Assembly (NCBI GenBank): GCA_964023275.1 | Contig: OZ029918.1 | Location: 36,239,063-36,303,062, forward strand | Origin: Norana najaformis | Taxonomy: Eukaryota; Annelida; Clitellata; Crassiclitellata; Hormogastridae | Length of the DNA stretch: 64,000 nucleotides | Reading direction: 5' to 3' | Shown: one piece after another, positions 20,879-35,600 of the stretch | Layout: each line of letters begins with the position of its first letter | How positions within the stretch are numbered: the stretch's first letter is position 1 | Notes under the pieces: model-generated | What the model saw: the letters and a program-made list of their open reading frames with translations, nothing else | Databases searched by the model: none | What the model was told of the DNA's origin: nothing | Position numbers and translations under genes: made by a program

Positions 20879-22534
20879 AAGGAATTCGATTTTTAGGTGG
20901 AAACTTCCTTCCACTGGTTCAGACTACATGCCAACCGAAATCAGACTATCTCATGCATGTTTCTTTCTTCCACAGGACTTTCAACCACCTGTTCTATTAC
21001 CTAATACACTGCACATCTGTCCATAGGTCTCCTTCCACTGGTTCAAACATTTATTAGATTAGCATATCAGACATCAGACTGGAGTAAGAAGCAGAACTTA
21101 TGTATTTCTAACGTTAAGACGCCCAAGTTATAATCGTCACTAATGAAATGAACCCCTAATTCTTTTGAATATTGGCTATGTAGGCTGTCTGTTAATTTGA
21201 ACACACGGTAGCTGGAACTCTATTTAGGCGATAATGACATTCACTAATGCACTGTTTTTATTTTCGAAAAGAAAATGTTCTTCGTATATCCACATTGATG
21301 TCTCTTCGTCGATCGTACAAACTGTCGGATAACAATTTTAATTCCAGTCTCAGTGGGTCAAATTGTCAAATAGGCCGAATAATTATAGCTATCTGCTTGA
21401 CTTCAAATTTAAAGTACAACTGACGACTTATATTTGATAAATAAATTCGTGTTACTTTCGTTTGTGTTTTATAAGAGAAAGTTATATGAGAATAGTAATC
21501 GTAAACTCGAAATTTCTACAGCGCCCAACGAAAGCTAAATGGCGGGAACCAGCTTATTCACAGACTCTTAGTCAAAATAAAATCAACAGGCAGGAAGCGT
21601 TCGGTTCCAGGTCAAGATTCGAGTCGGGCAGGTAGACAGTCGGACGGCTATGGTGGATGGTGTTTGTAAGTGAACCGGAAAGTGAGGTAAGGGGAAGAGG
21701 AAGAATAGCACTCCTCTTTAACAAATCTGAGGTGTGGGCAGAAGGTAGCTGGCCGGGGAATACTGGGGCTCGGACCCCCACCAAGAAAACTTCACGTAGG
21801 CCTATCGGATAGGCCCGATGTTTCAGGTGTACATCCGCCTTCTGATCGACGACTATTGACTTCGCTTCGTCGATGGATACGAGAATCATACCATATACAG
21901 CAGCCCACGAAGCTCAAATGTGTTCAATTTAATACTAACTGCTTAAAATGGCATTGGTCCCTATTGTGGGAGCCTACGACGCTCCTCAGACCCCCTATAC
22001 TAGCTAGGGGCTTCAAGACTTCGGCGCCTACAGTACCAAACTCCCTCAACTTTTATCAAGTTGCTGAGGCCAATTGCTAAAAATTTATCCTACGACGCTG
22101 GAAACCGTAAAGACGTGTAAGTCAGATTTTTAGTTCCAGAGTTTGAAATTTCATAAGTTATTTGTTGAAGAAATGCGTCTTACGATTACCCTGCCTTATA
22201 TTACCTTGCCTTACCTTACTTTACCTTACCTAATATCTTATATCGAATTATCGGTCTCATCGACAGCCAGGCAATTAAACTAGATCACGCAATGACCGGC
22301 AGCCAATAGCAAGTCGCAAAATTAGGTCGATGGCTGTTCCTCCTACTGGTCTTTGCCCAGCTGGTGCAGAGGGCGGAGACATTTGTCCCTGTCGTGTTCC
22401 CTTTAATCGACCCCGCAGCATTTCAGCGAAGGCATTGACAATCGCACGCAAGTCTACTGGGATTATCGACTGTGCAACGCCGACACTAATTGAACATCTT
22501 CTTATTCCTGTCTTCAGGATTTTAAAAGGAAACA
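20879..22534. other. intergenic: ISG12 D 3' flank and repeats
   Basis: 20879-22150 duplicates the flank of copy A, with a minus-oriented S1 repeat at about 21495-21740. A short CCTTA repeat follows (22190-22240), then sequence leading to the next gene's start. No gene was recognised. Confidence 0.6.
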
Positions 22535-25500
22535 ATGGCGATTTCGGAGAGAGCCATCGTCTCCTTTTGTTTGTTTTGCTCGATCGCAATTGGTGAGTAG
22601 AACAGCGGCCTGGACTTCTATGGAAAGCCGTGAGTTTAATTGTAATTACGTCTGTGCCCTGGTGGCGTTTATTTAGCGCGAGTTTACGACATCATCTTCC
22701 CTGCCACGGCAGTCATATGTTAATTTGCAGCTGGATTCGATACCAAGGACAACGTTTGTGTATATTTTAATGTTATCTAAGTGACTGTAGCGGTAACGGT
22801 GGAATGGTGTTCAGCGTATGTGACACAGTTTAAGAGCCAACAAAATGCGATGTGTTTAGGCCTACGATTCAATAAAGGTAATGTAACACTCTTGTTTACA
22901 CTAAAATAACATGAGAAGAAACAACGTTGCTTCTATACAGAAGGCGATATGCTGGGTAAAGTAATCAAATCGGGACACCTTTTCGAAATTGCTTTCATGG
23001 CAGAGCAGCAGCGGATTTTCCCCAGAAGGGTCATTTGCCGAACTAACGCGCAGGTGCATAAGCAGGAGAGGCTACCTATAAGTGTTACTGCTTAAAAGCA
23101 TCCGGTGGTGTTTGTTTCACTGAGTTTTTCTATTTCGATCGTTTCATCAGTAATGGGTTTCGTTCGCGCTGATTCCTCGAGGGTCCTTGACCCCAGCCCT
23201 CGGCATCGTGCCCAGGGTCTTGACCTCGACATCGACACAGCCACTGGCACGTACCACCTCTACGTCAAGGGAGTGGCATGGCTTGATAGTGCGCCAACGT
23301 TCTTCACCGTCAACGGGAAGCGTTACTCGAGTGCGAAGGGTGGGGGACTCAAGTTTGTGGGATGGACCTCGGAGGAAGGATCCGATCAGCTGGGACCTTG
23401 GAACGAGACGAAGCTCATGTTCAGTCCGCTAGATGTTCCGGGAATCAAACTGGGGATCGCATTCAGACAGTATCGAATCTTTCCAGACATCGTTCTGTTT
23501 GGCCAGGTAGAGGGCAGATCTATCTACTTTCAAAACAAATCAAAGGGTTAAGATTAGAATAGATTGGAGTCAACTATGCTGTTTATACTGTCGTCTCTCA
23601 ACTCCATTCAGGTTAGATTGGATTAGTTTGCATTGGATTAGATGGGATTTGATTAGATTGTAGTGGATTATACTGAATTGGAGTAGATTAGAATATGCTA
23701 GATTAGTTTAAAATCGTATTAGATTAGATTGGATTGGATTGGAAAAGAATTTATTTGATTAGTTGGGATATGATCATGCTGTTCAAATCAAAGTATGCTA
23801 CATTTGATGAAATTAATTTTAGATCAAATAAGTTTAGCCAAGATCAAAACTATAGCAAATAGTAGCAGCAGCTTCTTTTGCAATTCCTTTATTACCAACA
23901 ATTTAGGCACAACTCATAACGACGTTATATAAATTCCCTCCTCTGTTCGGTCCAGATTTTCCCGACCGATGTTGAAGCAACGAGTATCGGCAACCGAAAC
24001 GGCGTCTGCACCGGATTTCCGCGTTTCACTGTTCCGAAAAAACACAGAAACGAACGACTGAAGTATGGAAGTGAAGCAGAAACGTATGAAAACGCGTTCA
24101 AAATGGGTGGAAAAAGATTCAAAAGGCACGCAAGACGATTCGAAACAGTTCGAATGGATAGAAACGATGTTGGAAGGAATAGAAACGGTGGCCGAATGCA
24201 CCGAAACGCAACCGAAACGGGTAGAAACAGACACGCATTGTTACAGCCTGATCTTGGTTATCTTGCCTACGGTGGAATCATGTTTGGAGACACAGCAAAG
24301 GCGATTGGAAGGTCCTGGAATTAGTCGTAAAAATTTACAGTAATTTTGATCAGAATTGAACCAAAATTTAATTTCAACCAGGTTAAGTGAGTAAAGTTAG
24401 TAACCTTTTAGTTTTAGTTTTTTTCTGGTTTAATTTAATCTTTTTGGATGTGATCTGATTTGCTAGCACTTGATCTAATCTGGTCTGATTTGGTCTGCTG
24501 AGGTCCTGGTCTGGTCCTGGTCTTGTTTGATCTAATTTGGTCTGCTGAGGTCCTGGTCTGGTTTTGGTCTGGTTCTGGTCTGGTTTGGTCTGATTTGGTC
24601 TGCTGAGTTCCTGGTCTGTTTCTGGTCTGGTTCTAGTCTGGTTTGGTCTGATTTGGTCTGCTGAAGTTCTGGTCTGGTTTGGTCTGATCTGCTCTGGTCC
24701 TGGTCTGGGTTTGGTCTGGTTTGGTCTGGTTTCGTCTGATCTGGTCTGGTCTGGTCCTGGTCTGCTCTTATCCTGGTCTGATCCTGCTCTGATCCTGGTC
24801 TGATCCTGGTCTGATCCTGGTCTGATCCTGGTCTGATCCTGGTCTGATCCTGGCCTGGTCTGGTTTGGTTTGGTCTTGTCGTGTCTTAGCTTATCTTATT
24901 TTTTGGAGCCAGTACTTTTGTTAAAGTTGGTCGCGGGTCAAGTCAACCCTTGTGATAAGACCGCGAGTTGGGTCGGGTCAGATTTGTAGGTCAGATTTGA
25001 TCAAACTGGCTCAAGACTGGCCAGGTAAGGTCAGATGTGGTCGGACGAGACTTTAGATTACTCCTGAACTTCCTCCGTTGACTGACTTTCTGCTTCAGTG
25101 GCTGTTGTGATCATTCAGGTGGAACAGCGATGAAGTGAAGCGCATCGCATCTGGCCTAGACAGCGGTCCGCTTGTTCTTTTCTCGGTCTCGGGTGACGCA
25201 CTGGTCCTATCGCCCTTCTCACAGTTCATGGCCCTCTCGGCGGTCTACGCAGAGGAGGAGGGGGAAGAGCAGGGCCAGACGAGCGCCACCTGGGGACTGA
25301 TGGGAAATACGAAACGAATACCTCGCGACTTCAACCCCTGGGTCGTTGCCAGCTACTCGTCTGAGGGAATAAACAGGGTATTTAATTTCGCACTTTTACT
25401 CTTTTAGTTTTGCTACTCTGTTAGTTTTGTTTTTTACCTTTTAGTTTTGCTGTTTTATAATTTTTTCAGGTTTGTTTCTTGCTGGCCTGAATAACTAAAA

Positions 25501-28500
25501 TAAATGGATTGCGGATCTGTTTCTCCGATTGCGGATCTTTCTGGAGTACCATCGTTTGATGCCCTTTGCTACATAGCTCTAAAATTTGATTAGAAACTGT
25601 GCAGTTAGAATCGATTAGTGTTATTTTCTCTCCATTCTTTTATTGTTTAATTTCACTCTTTACTGTTTTTCAGTTTTTATTTTCTGCTCAGTAGTGATGA
25701 ACTATAGATGGTGCGATAAATTGGGGACCCTTCAGAGCCTGAGTGAAAGAGGACGTGTCCAGATTGTAATGGATTGATTGACTGATTTGATTGACAGTGA
25801 TTACTTTATTGATTTCATTGGTCATATTGGATTGGTTGGTTGAAAGGAATTAATTCATAAGTTGGATGATTGATCAGTTGGATTGACGGACTGATGGGGT
25901 TGAAAGATTGAATGAGCAATTGATTGAACCATTGATTGAATCAATCAACTGAATGTTTTATATGAACGATAGAATTGCATTTGGTAAACGTGAGGAGTTG
26001 TGATTTTATGGGTAGGCGATGGCCAAGTGGGGTGAACTGATGCGTATTTACTACCGAAGGGGGACCGAATATCGCGACAGTGACCTCACCAATAACTACA
26101 TCGGATTCTGGACGGACAATGGTCAGTAGCCCCGACAGGCGCTATACAAATGCTGTCAGTGTATGTATATAAATATACAGCTGTATTATACATGTATATT
26201 ACCGTAATGTGTTTGTATTGTATTATGATATATCTTTGTGTCTTTGTCTGCCTTTTTTCTGTGTGTGTGTCTTTCATTGTCTTTCTGTCTATCTGTCTCT
26301 TTGTATGCACATAAAAATTTTGTTGTGGTAAATGCTTTCTTGGTGTTGCTATTGTCTAAGGTTGTTATTGTTTGTCTGGTTTAGGTGCCTATTATTATTA
26401 CAAGACGGAACCAGGTTTAAACTACGAGGACACCCTGCTATCCGAAGTCAAATACGCCTCTAACAACAGCATTCCATACAGGTAACGAATCACAAATAAA
26501 GCCAACTCACACAGTTTAGGTCACTCTATACCATTGTGGTGGTGGTGGTGGTGGTGGTGGTGGTGGTGGTGGTGGTGGTGGTGGTGGTGATGCTGATGAC
26601 CCTGACGACAACAAAGACGACGACAACGATGACGATGATGCTGACGACGATGATGTCATTGCTGTAGGTACATCCAGTACGATTCATGGTTCTACTACAA
26701 GGGATCTGAGAATGGAGTCAAGGAATGGATTTCCATGCCTTCCATCTTTCCCAACGGAATGCAGTAAGTCCCAGCCGACCATCATGAGCCTGTCTTAAAG
26801 GGGCGCAACATAAATCTGTGGTTACAATTACAATCGTGATCAATCGAATCTTTAACTCTGCATCAGATCTTTGAATTCCATTGTTCAAAATAGACAACCT
26901 TAACTCTAAACCCCTCTGTCTCTTCCTCCTCTGCTATTCCTTCCCATCCTCTCTTACCTACTCCCTCGCTGTTCCTTTCCCTCCCTCCACTACCCACTTC
27001 CTCGCTCTTCCTTTCATGCTCCCTCTTCCTGGCTAAGTGCAAAGAAGTACTTTGTGTTTATATACTTCGCCAGATAGCGCCGGCGTTCTATATGACGCCT
27101 ATTCCAAGCTGTACTTGATGAACCATGAAACCACGTGAGTGTCTAAGCCTTTTATAATGTAGACAATGATGGGCAGCTCGATCGATGTGGCGCTACAAAT
27201 AGCAATTTACTTTTACTTTACAACAGTCACTTGTGTGTTTCTACAGATACCTCTGGAATAAGACGGGATTCACTGTCGTTGCTCATAATCGATGGTGGTA
27301 AGTCAGTCAGGCAGCCAGTCAGTCAGTCAGTCAATCGGTCAGTCAGTCAGTCAGTCAGGCAGTCAGTCGGTCGGTCAGTCAATCGGTCAGTCAGTCAGTC
27401 AGTCAGTCAGTCATTCAGTCAGTCAGTCAGTCAGTCAGTCAGTCAGTCAGTCAGTCAGTCAGTCAGTCAGTCAGTCAGTCAGTCAGTCAGTCATTCAGTC
27501 AGTCAGTCATTGCTTACTTTGAAAGAATGCACTGAAGATATTTGCAGCAAGGCACGAAAGTACATAGGACTGCAAACGATGTTAATGTTTTATATCTTGT
27601 ATTGGAATTTCATACAAGTACCTAAGTATTCCTGTTTTACTTTAAAATAATTGCAGTACTTGACACTTTCTACAAGTACTACATGCTGACCTTCCTTTTG
27701 CTATCAGAGTAGTGCACTTAAATATGTGTGTATATATCTAGACAATAAATGTAGTTCTTTTGAGTACCTCTCGAAAGAGCTGCGCTCGCTAATAAGACTG
27801 GACTTAAGTGGCCTGAAAGTTCATTTCGAACAGCAAGGTCACGTGTCGGCAGATAAAGAGCTGATTAGTGGATTTTTGTTCCTCTGTTATTTTCCAAAAG
27901 TACCTTCCAAAAGTACCTTACAAAAGTGCTTTATGTGGGAATCCCCATGCACTTGGTAATCTAGAAAACGATAGCCTTAGACGGAGTAGTTCCACAGTTT
28001 AACGTCATCTTATGGCATCAAAGGCCGTTGACGTCGCCCTCCTCCTTTATCCAGGCTTGGGACTGGCATTACCCCACTAAAGCCAGTGGCGGAGTTAAGC
28101 CTTGGTGGTCTGGCTATATGTAGCGCAATCTGGCGAATGATATGAGGACATGAAAGGCGTTGGCTTACATGGTACGGTGAACATTACCTGGCAGTTAACA
28201 TGATAACAAATAGTTCTCAAAATCCGAACAGCTTAAATGGCAATTGCTTTCATGACCAGTAGCTGGCTAGTAGGAACGGGGATTTCCCCAGTAGGGACAT
28301 TTTCCCGAACTAGCGCGCGCATATATTCTGCGCGGGAGAGGATATTTCTCATGTGTTCTGTTCAAGGTCCTACCAAACGGTCTACGCAAAACAAAATGGC
28401 GGCAAATACAACTTCGTCGTCGAGCAAGAAACGAAGAAATCCCTTCCGACGGATCAAGTAAAGTAACAGAATTTGCTGCTCTTAATCGTAACCGTAATCG

Positions 28501-31500
28501 TAACCAACGCTCCATAAAGTCTTCTTTTGATAGATGCGGTCAGGGTGACATAGCAAGGCTCCTTAAATCCTTCATTTTAGTCACGTGGGCGTTTATATAG
28601 CGCCTGTATTAAGAATCTCCGAGAATTGGGTGGAGAGAGCTGATAAGTGGACAAGTCACAACGCATTCACTTTCACCTCTTGCCGACTCGGGGTCAGGGA
28701 ACGATAGGGGTTATAGCACAAGTGGGGATCTGAAGCGAATTGCATAGGGGGTGTATCTTCAGTGGGAAAACGGTCAGAACTAATTGGGAGGAGAGTTTCG
28801 CCTTCGCTAATTCTCCCCTACTCAGAGTCTTTGGGGAAGAAATGAGTACTTCACCCCATACCAGTCCCGCTATGGTTCAGTAGGAGACTATGGCAACGGA
28901 CCTGAACGAAATACGCTGTTGAGTTGAAGTGTTTTTCTGTGAACAGGAATTCTGGGATGACCTCCTACGCGAGTCAAGAAAATGGGGCTTGATCGTCTAC
29001 GAGCAAGTAAGACTCATTCAGACTGAGTCAGTCCTACAGTCGAATCCGACTGTCACGTGAAATTTATGTGGCGCAATATATTGAAAACTGCAGACACCTT
29101 TCATTCATCACAAAACCAAATCTAATATAATCTAATTACTTCTATAGCGGGTTCTGATTGTAGTTGGGGTGGCATTAAGCTGGGGTTAGATTTAGCGCTA
29201 GTGTTAAGGTTATAAGGTTAGGTTTGGGTGAGTACAGGCTACTAGTTAAGTGTGACAATAGGCCGACTATTAGGGTTAGGGCTGTTGGGGGACTACATGT
29301 AGACTGTGGTTAGAGTTAGAATAAGAGATTGGGGCAACTATAAGCAAGGTTGGGGTTAGTTTTAGGGTAGGGTTATTATGGTTAGGGTTTGAGTGACTAG
29401 GGAAGATTTAGTCAGCCTTAAACTTGTGTTTTCATAAAGAAAACGTGAGAGATTAGGGCCGTCTTCGCCTTTCATCTTTCATCTTTTGATCTTTTGCCTA
29501 CATTTGCAAACTACGGTGAGTGTATTAAAGACAAGTCCGATCTGGCTCTGTTTTCTGTTGTGCACAGGATTGGTTGAACAAGCAGTTTGACGAGATGGAT
29601 GCCACTGTGTCGGATGTGATCCTTGGCCGTCAGTGGCTGCTGCAGATGGGAAAGGGAGCACGAAAGAACGGGCTCACCATCCAGTACTGCATGGCACCGT
29701 CTCGACATGCCCTCCAGTCGCTTGAAATACCCGTAGTCTCACAGGTACGGTAGGCGCATTAGGAAAGCTATACTTGCAATGTATACGACCTTACCTTATC
29801 TTACCTTACCTTACCTTGCCTTGGTTTACCTTATCTTAGCTGTGTGTAATAAACGAATTGCTACCTTGAATAAACCATACCTTAGCTAACCATGCCATAC
29901 CTTGCCTTAACTTATTATACCTGAACACAGTGTACCTTAACTCACCACATCACACCATATCTTACCTAACCTTACCAAACGAAACATACCATATCTCACC
30001 ATACCTTACTTTTTTTCCATACTGTACCACAAATACATTACCTCACCTTATTTTACCTAACCGTACCATATCTTTGGTCTTTCTTTGGATTTTTCTGTAA
30101 GTGCTTCAAAACCATTCTTTTCAGTCATGGTCTGTGATGTTTGGTCGGGAGTGACTCTTAGGCGCTATACAAATTTATGATCACAGCTACAAAAAAATTA
30201 AAATAACATTACCTTACCTAATCATACCTTACCTCATCTTGCCTTACCTTACGATGTTTTTTTGCGGTCACCAGGGACGCGTGAGTAATGACTATCAGCC
30301 AGGGAACGACCAGTGGAAGATCGGCATTTCGTCGATGTTTGCTCACGCCTTAGGAGTGGCGCCGTTCAAGGACAACTTCTGGACGACGACCGACCAACCG
30401 GGAAATCCATACAGTAAGTGCAGCTTTCGGTGGTGCGGTTGGTCCGAAATCCAACGATTGTGGGTTTCAATCTGCTGAGCGAACTCCGTGCAATGACCGT
30501 GGACAAGGTGTTCTCGCTCATTCGTCTCCGTTGCCGAGTTGTAGAATTATGTGGCACGGTGTAAAGTAATGTAATGTAACAATGTTATGTAACAATCATT
30601 TATACAGCACCTTTCAAGCATCTCTCAAAAGCTCTGGGTGGTCTGTTGTACGGCTGGTGGTCTTTCCGGTAGTGCGCTCTGTCTGATATCCGACGATGCA
30701 GTTTCGCGACGGCTGAGCGAATTCCATGCAATATAACGTGGCAAATAGTTTGCGCACACTCATGTTGCCCCTAAGATACAGATCTACTGACCTTGGGTGG
30801 ATAAGAAGTGTAATAACACCACGCTGTCTGTCTCAGCCTGACCCCCTTGTTCTGACCTGGCACCATTAACTGACCCTATAACTTTGCTCGTGAATTTGAT
30901 TTGATTTAGCGCCAGTGATAGGCTGATCGCCCTGATGCAGCTTCTGTGACGCATTGCAGAAAAATTTCAGAGATTTACATTTACATATTTACATTTATGG
31001 TAAATAAATAAAATAATTTATGGTAAATAAATAAAATAATTAAGTGCATCCGAGCATTTCGACTCTTGTCGCACCAAAATATGGCAAACATGTACAGCAT
31101 GAGGGGATGGGGATGAGTCTATCGCAGGTCCTCATATGCGCTGGTCCCATGTGCAAGGCTTTGGGATTCGTCTGTGTGTGTCTGTGTGTGTTTATGTATG
31201 TGTGTTTGTGTGTATGTGTGCGTGTCTAGACCGGACTGAACCTTACCCGGAACTCGAGTCTCTCGTGTCGACGCTGAGCACTGGTCCAGTTGCACCGAGT
31301 GACCGCATCGGATACTCGGACAAGAAGCTCATCATGAGGTAGACATATGCAGCCTAGATTTATATGATGATGATGACGATGATGATGATGATGGTGGTGG
31401 TGGTGATGGTGATAACGATGACGTTGATTAGGATAATTCATATGATGATGATAATGATGATTACTATTTGAATTATGATTATTTGACCCAGTGCTGCTGG

Positions 31501-32566
31501 AATTGCTACAGCTGTTATTTCTTTCATCAAGATCATCAAGATCATCATCATCATCATCGTCATCATCATCATCATCGTTATCATTTGGATAAACAGTTAC
31601 TAGTTTCCTGCCGACTGTACCCAGTGTTTAGCGACATCTTGCGGTTGCGAGGACCTTAACCTATGTACTGTGTCCAGTTACTAGCGGTTGTCGAAATTGA
31701 CGAGTATAATCTAAAGGTGTCTAAACACAGCTTGAATTATTAGTATTAGTAACCATTGTTTAACGGTATCTTGTGGCATCAGAGGCCTTTTCGTCGCCCT
31801 CCTCCTTTATCCAGGCTTGGAAGTGGCACTACCCGACCAAAAGCAATGACAGAGTTTTTTTCTTCGTTTTATTTATTTAATACCTGTTGTAGAAAATGAC
31901 ATATATAGCTTCGCAAGAAAGCAATTTAAAGGTGTCTAAACAGCTTGAATTTTTAGTATTATTACCAAGATTTTAACGACATCTTGTGGCTGCTATGGCT
32001 GCAGACTCCGACCTTACCCTTCCGACATCATATGGGGTTAGTAGACGTTGTACGAAATTGATAGGTATATGGCGTAGGAAGGAAGCAACTTAAAGGTGTC
32101 TAAAACAGCCTCGATTGTTAGTATTAGTATCTAATGTTTAACGACATCTTGTGGCTGCTTTTAACTTCGACTTTACCTTACCTAAGAAAACACACCTGAG
32201 AATATACACTTGTTATTGCAATAGTAGTTTCTAATGTTTAACGACATCTTATGGCATCAAAGGCCGTTGACGTCGCCCTCCTCCTGCATCCAGTCTTGGG
32301 ACCGGCACCACCTGACTAAAGGCAGTGGCTGAGTTACTCGTCGTTGTGAAAACAAGTGTGGAATTTGTTGCTTCCGTTGAGAGACTTAAAGGTCTCTAAA
32401 GAAACGAGAGGCACGGTAACCGATTGCTTAGAGCGCTGGGCTTATATCGCGGAGAATATGGGTTCGATCCTCCTCCCATGGGACGGTTGGTGTGTAGCGA
32501 CCTTGAGCAAGTCCTTCACTCACTCACTGACTAAAAGAATAATGATCATCGTCAGCATCAGCATCA

Positions 32567-32664
<98 letters not shown>

Positions 32665-35600
32665 GACCAAGACGACGACGATGCTGCTGCTGCAGCTGAT
32701 GATGATGATGATAACAACAGTTGTGAGTTTGATTTTGTTGTTGCAACTGATGAAGGTCTTGCAACGACGACGGACTGATCCTCAAACCATCGAAACCGGC
32801 GACTTCCGTTGATCTCCAGATAATACAGGTTATGACCATCATCATCACGACAACGATGACGACGATGATGATTACGATGATGCTGATTTATGATTACGAA
32901 TGTTATGTGGCGCCACTAGGCGTGTTTGCATACATACCGTACAAATACATACATAAATACGTACATACATACATACATACAAACGTACATACATACATAC
33001 AAACGTACATACATACATTCATACATACATACATACATACAACAATAAAATCACCCAGTCTAATTGTCACGTTCTCGATTCCCCTCTAGTCTAGCAGGAA
33101 CGAGACGTGATGGGTTCGCCTAGTACGAAGTGATATTTTAATAAAGAATATATTAATTAATAAAACTAGCGGAAAGAAAGCACTGGTCAACATAGAAATC
33201 GTTACTGACTGGAAAAGGCCCTAATGTGTAGCATCTTGGTGTGCTGAACACGAATATAACCATAAAAAATTTTTATTGGCTCTCGTTTTGAAAATATTTC
33301 ATATAGTTCATTTTTTATGTTTCACCATGTAAATTTATGCAGTAGGACTGCGACAATATCCTAAATAAGTCTAGAATGATGTAATATTCCACCTCATTGC
33401 CTAATCCCATCATGGACACATCATGCACAGTTGATTACATCATTTTCTGATGCAATGTAAAACTACAGCCAGTTGGCTGCTGACGTAAGATGACGTCAGC
33501 AGTGTACTATATAAAGCGAGTCGGAACGGTTGAGCATTTACAATATTACAGACTTTGTGCGAGACAGTTTAAGTTACTGTTTATAAAACTATTATTACTT
33601 TATCCATTTAGATACAATACAGAACAGTAATGCCTCGGAAGTGCGTAAATACTGTGGACAACTTTTGTTACATTTGTGGGGAAGTGACATTTGCCAACCA
33701 GAAGAAAAGTATCACTTATCAAGTCAAGAAGGCATATCATGCTTACTTCGAATGCAAGGTTGGTGACCAAGACAAGCCATGGGCCCCGCATATATGCTGT
33801 GCTACATGTACAACACAGCTTTCACAGTGGTTGAATGGCAAAAGACCATCAATGCCGTTTGCAGTTCCCATGGTGTGGAGAGAGCAAAGCAACCACGTAG
33901 ATGACTGTTACTTCTGCTTGGTTCCTCCTCTTTCCGGTGGAATAACAAAGCAAAAGAAGTCGACAATAGTCTACCCAAACATTCCGTCAGCATTGAGACC
34001 AGTTCCACATGGTGATGGACTTCCTATTCCAGAACCTCCAGCAGAATATATTTTCCTTGATTCATCTGATGAGGACAAGGGTGAGCCGACATGTTCTTCT
34101 CCTGGTCCGTCAGCGTGCAGTGATCCCGATTTTCACTGTGGTGCATCATCAACCCCACACAGAATAACACAGGAAGAACTAAATGACCTTGTTCGTGATT
34201 TGGACTTATCCAAAAACAAGGCAGAATTGCTAGGATCAAGACTCCAACAATGGAATCTTCTAGAAGAAGATGTCACAATTACTTCATATAGAAAGCGCCA
34301 TCAGCAGTTGGAACCTTTCTTTATGAAGGAAGGTAATCTGGTATTCTGTTCCAATATTGACGACCTCATGAATGCCTTACAGATCACTCATGACCCACAA
34401 GAATGGAGACTCTTTGTAGACTCTTCAACACTGAGTCTTAAGGCTGTGCTTTTGCACAATGGAAACCGTCTTCCATCTATTCCATTAGCGCATGCTGTCC
34501 ACATGAAAGAGACATACGATAACCTAAAACAGCTACTGCATTCCATTGACTATAACAGGTACAAATGGCACCTGTGTGGTGATTTGAAGGTAATGGGACT
34601 GCAGCAAGGATATACAAAATTTATGTGTTTCTTGTGTGAGTGGGATAGCCGAGCAAGAGAGTTGCACTACGTGCGGAAGGAATGGACTCCCAGACAAAAC
34701 ATGGCAGTTGGACAGAAGAATATCCAGCACCCAGCTCTGGTCGAGGCTCACAAAATCCTACTACCACCCCTTCACATCAAACTAGGTTTGGTGAAGAACT
34801 TCGTGAAAGCCATGGACCGCACTTCGCCAGCTTTCAGATACCTGCATGAAAAATTCCCTCGACTCAGCGAAGCAAAGATTAAAGAGGGAGTTTTTGTGGG
34901 TCCTCAGATTAGAGAACTCTTCAAAGATGACCGCTTCAACAACTTGCTGGACGGTGATGCGAAACAAGCATGGAATGCTTTTCGTCTAGTGTCTACAGAC
35001 TTTCTGGGGAATGTTAGGGCAGAAAACTACAAGGAACTAGTAGAAGACATGCTCAAGCAGTACCAGAAATTTCGCTGCAATATGTCTCTGAAGATGCATT
35101 TCCTTCATTCCCATCTGGATTTCTTCCCTGACAACTGTGGTATGGTTAGTGACGAACATGGCGAACGTTTTCATCAAGATATCGCAACAATGGAGCAAAG
35201 GTACCAGGGAAAATGGTCCACTACAATGTTGGCTGACTACTGCTGGACACTCCGCAGAGATGCTCCCGAACAGCTGTACAAGAGACAGGCAAAAAATCTA
35301 AGAACTAGTCTATGACCTGGTTTTTACAAATATTAACTGTAAGTGTATCACTATTGGCATGCATTGTGCGATATAAAATTACTTCATTTCAGATTACAAA
35401 AAAACTAGAGCCAATTCGGCATTTTCACTGTCATATTCGTGTTCAGCACATACAAATTGATAAGAACTGACTAATTTCATTTCAGTAACATGACTTTTGT
35501 AAAAATTTGTTGTCCAGTGAGCGTTCGATCCAGTCAGTTCATCTTAGCTCGCGTTCACTGCAGTATTCTGTCAGATCTCCGTTCGAATGTTTTCCCCCCT

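Noticed and set aside
22275..22596. Overlapping frames on both strands just before the glycosidase-like gene
   Set aside because: No recognisable family, no splice logic, and the real first exon starts at 22535 in another frame.
24780..24860. Regular short repeats resembling a CRISPR array
   Set aside because: Contiguous 11-base minisatellite with no unique spacers and no cas genes; the genome is animal.
27083..27134. Extra exon of the glycosidase-like gene with a good GTGAGT donor
   Set aside because: The sequence belongs to a repeat also found at 36930-37190, and skipping it keeps phase and the expected NGMQYLWNKTG junction.
27231..27650. Long Ser-Gln-Ser-Val repeat protein
   Set aside because: It is the CAGT microsatellite read in frame; several frames are open and it starts at a real exon donor.
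29150..29400. Telomere-like TTAGGG stretch
   Set aside because: Motifs are scattered and degenerate, inside an intron of an active-looking gene.
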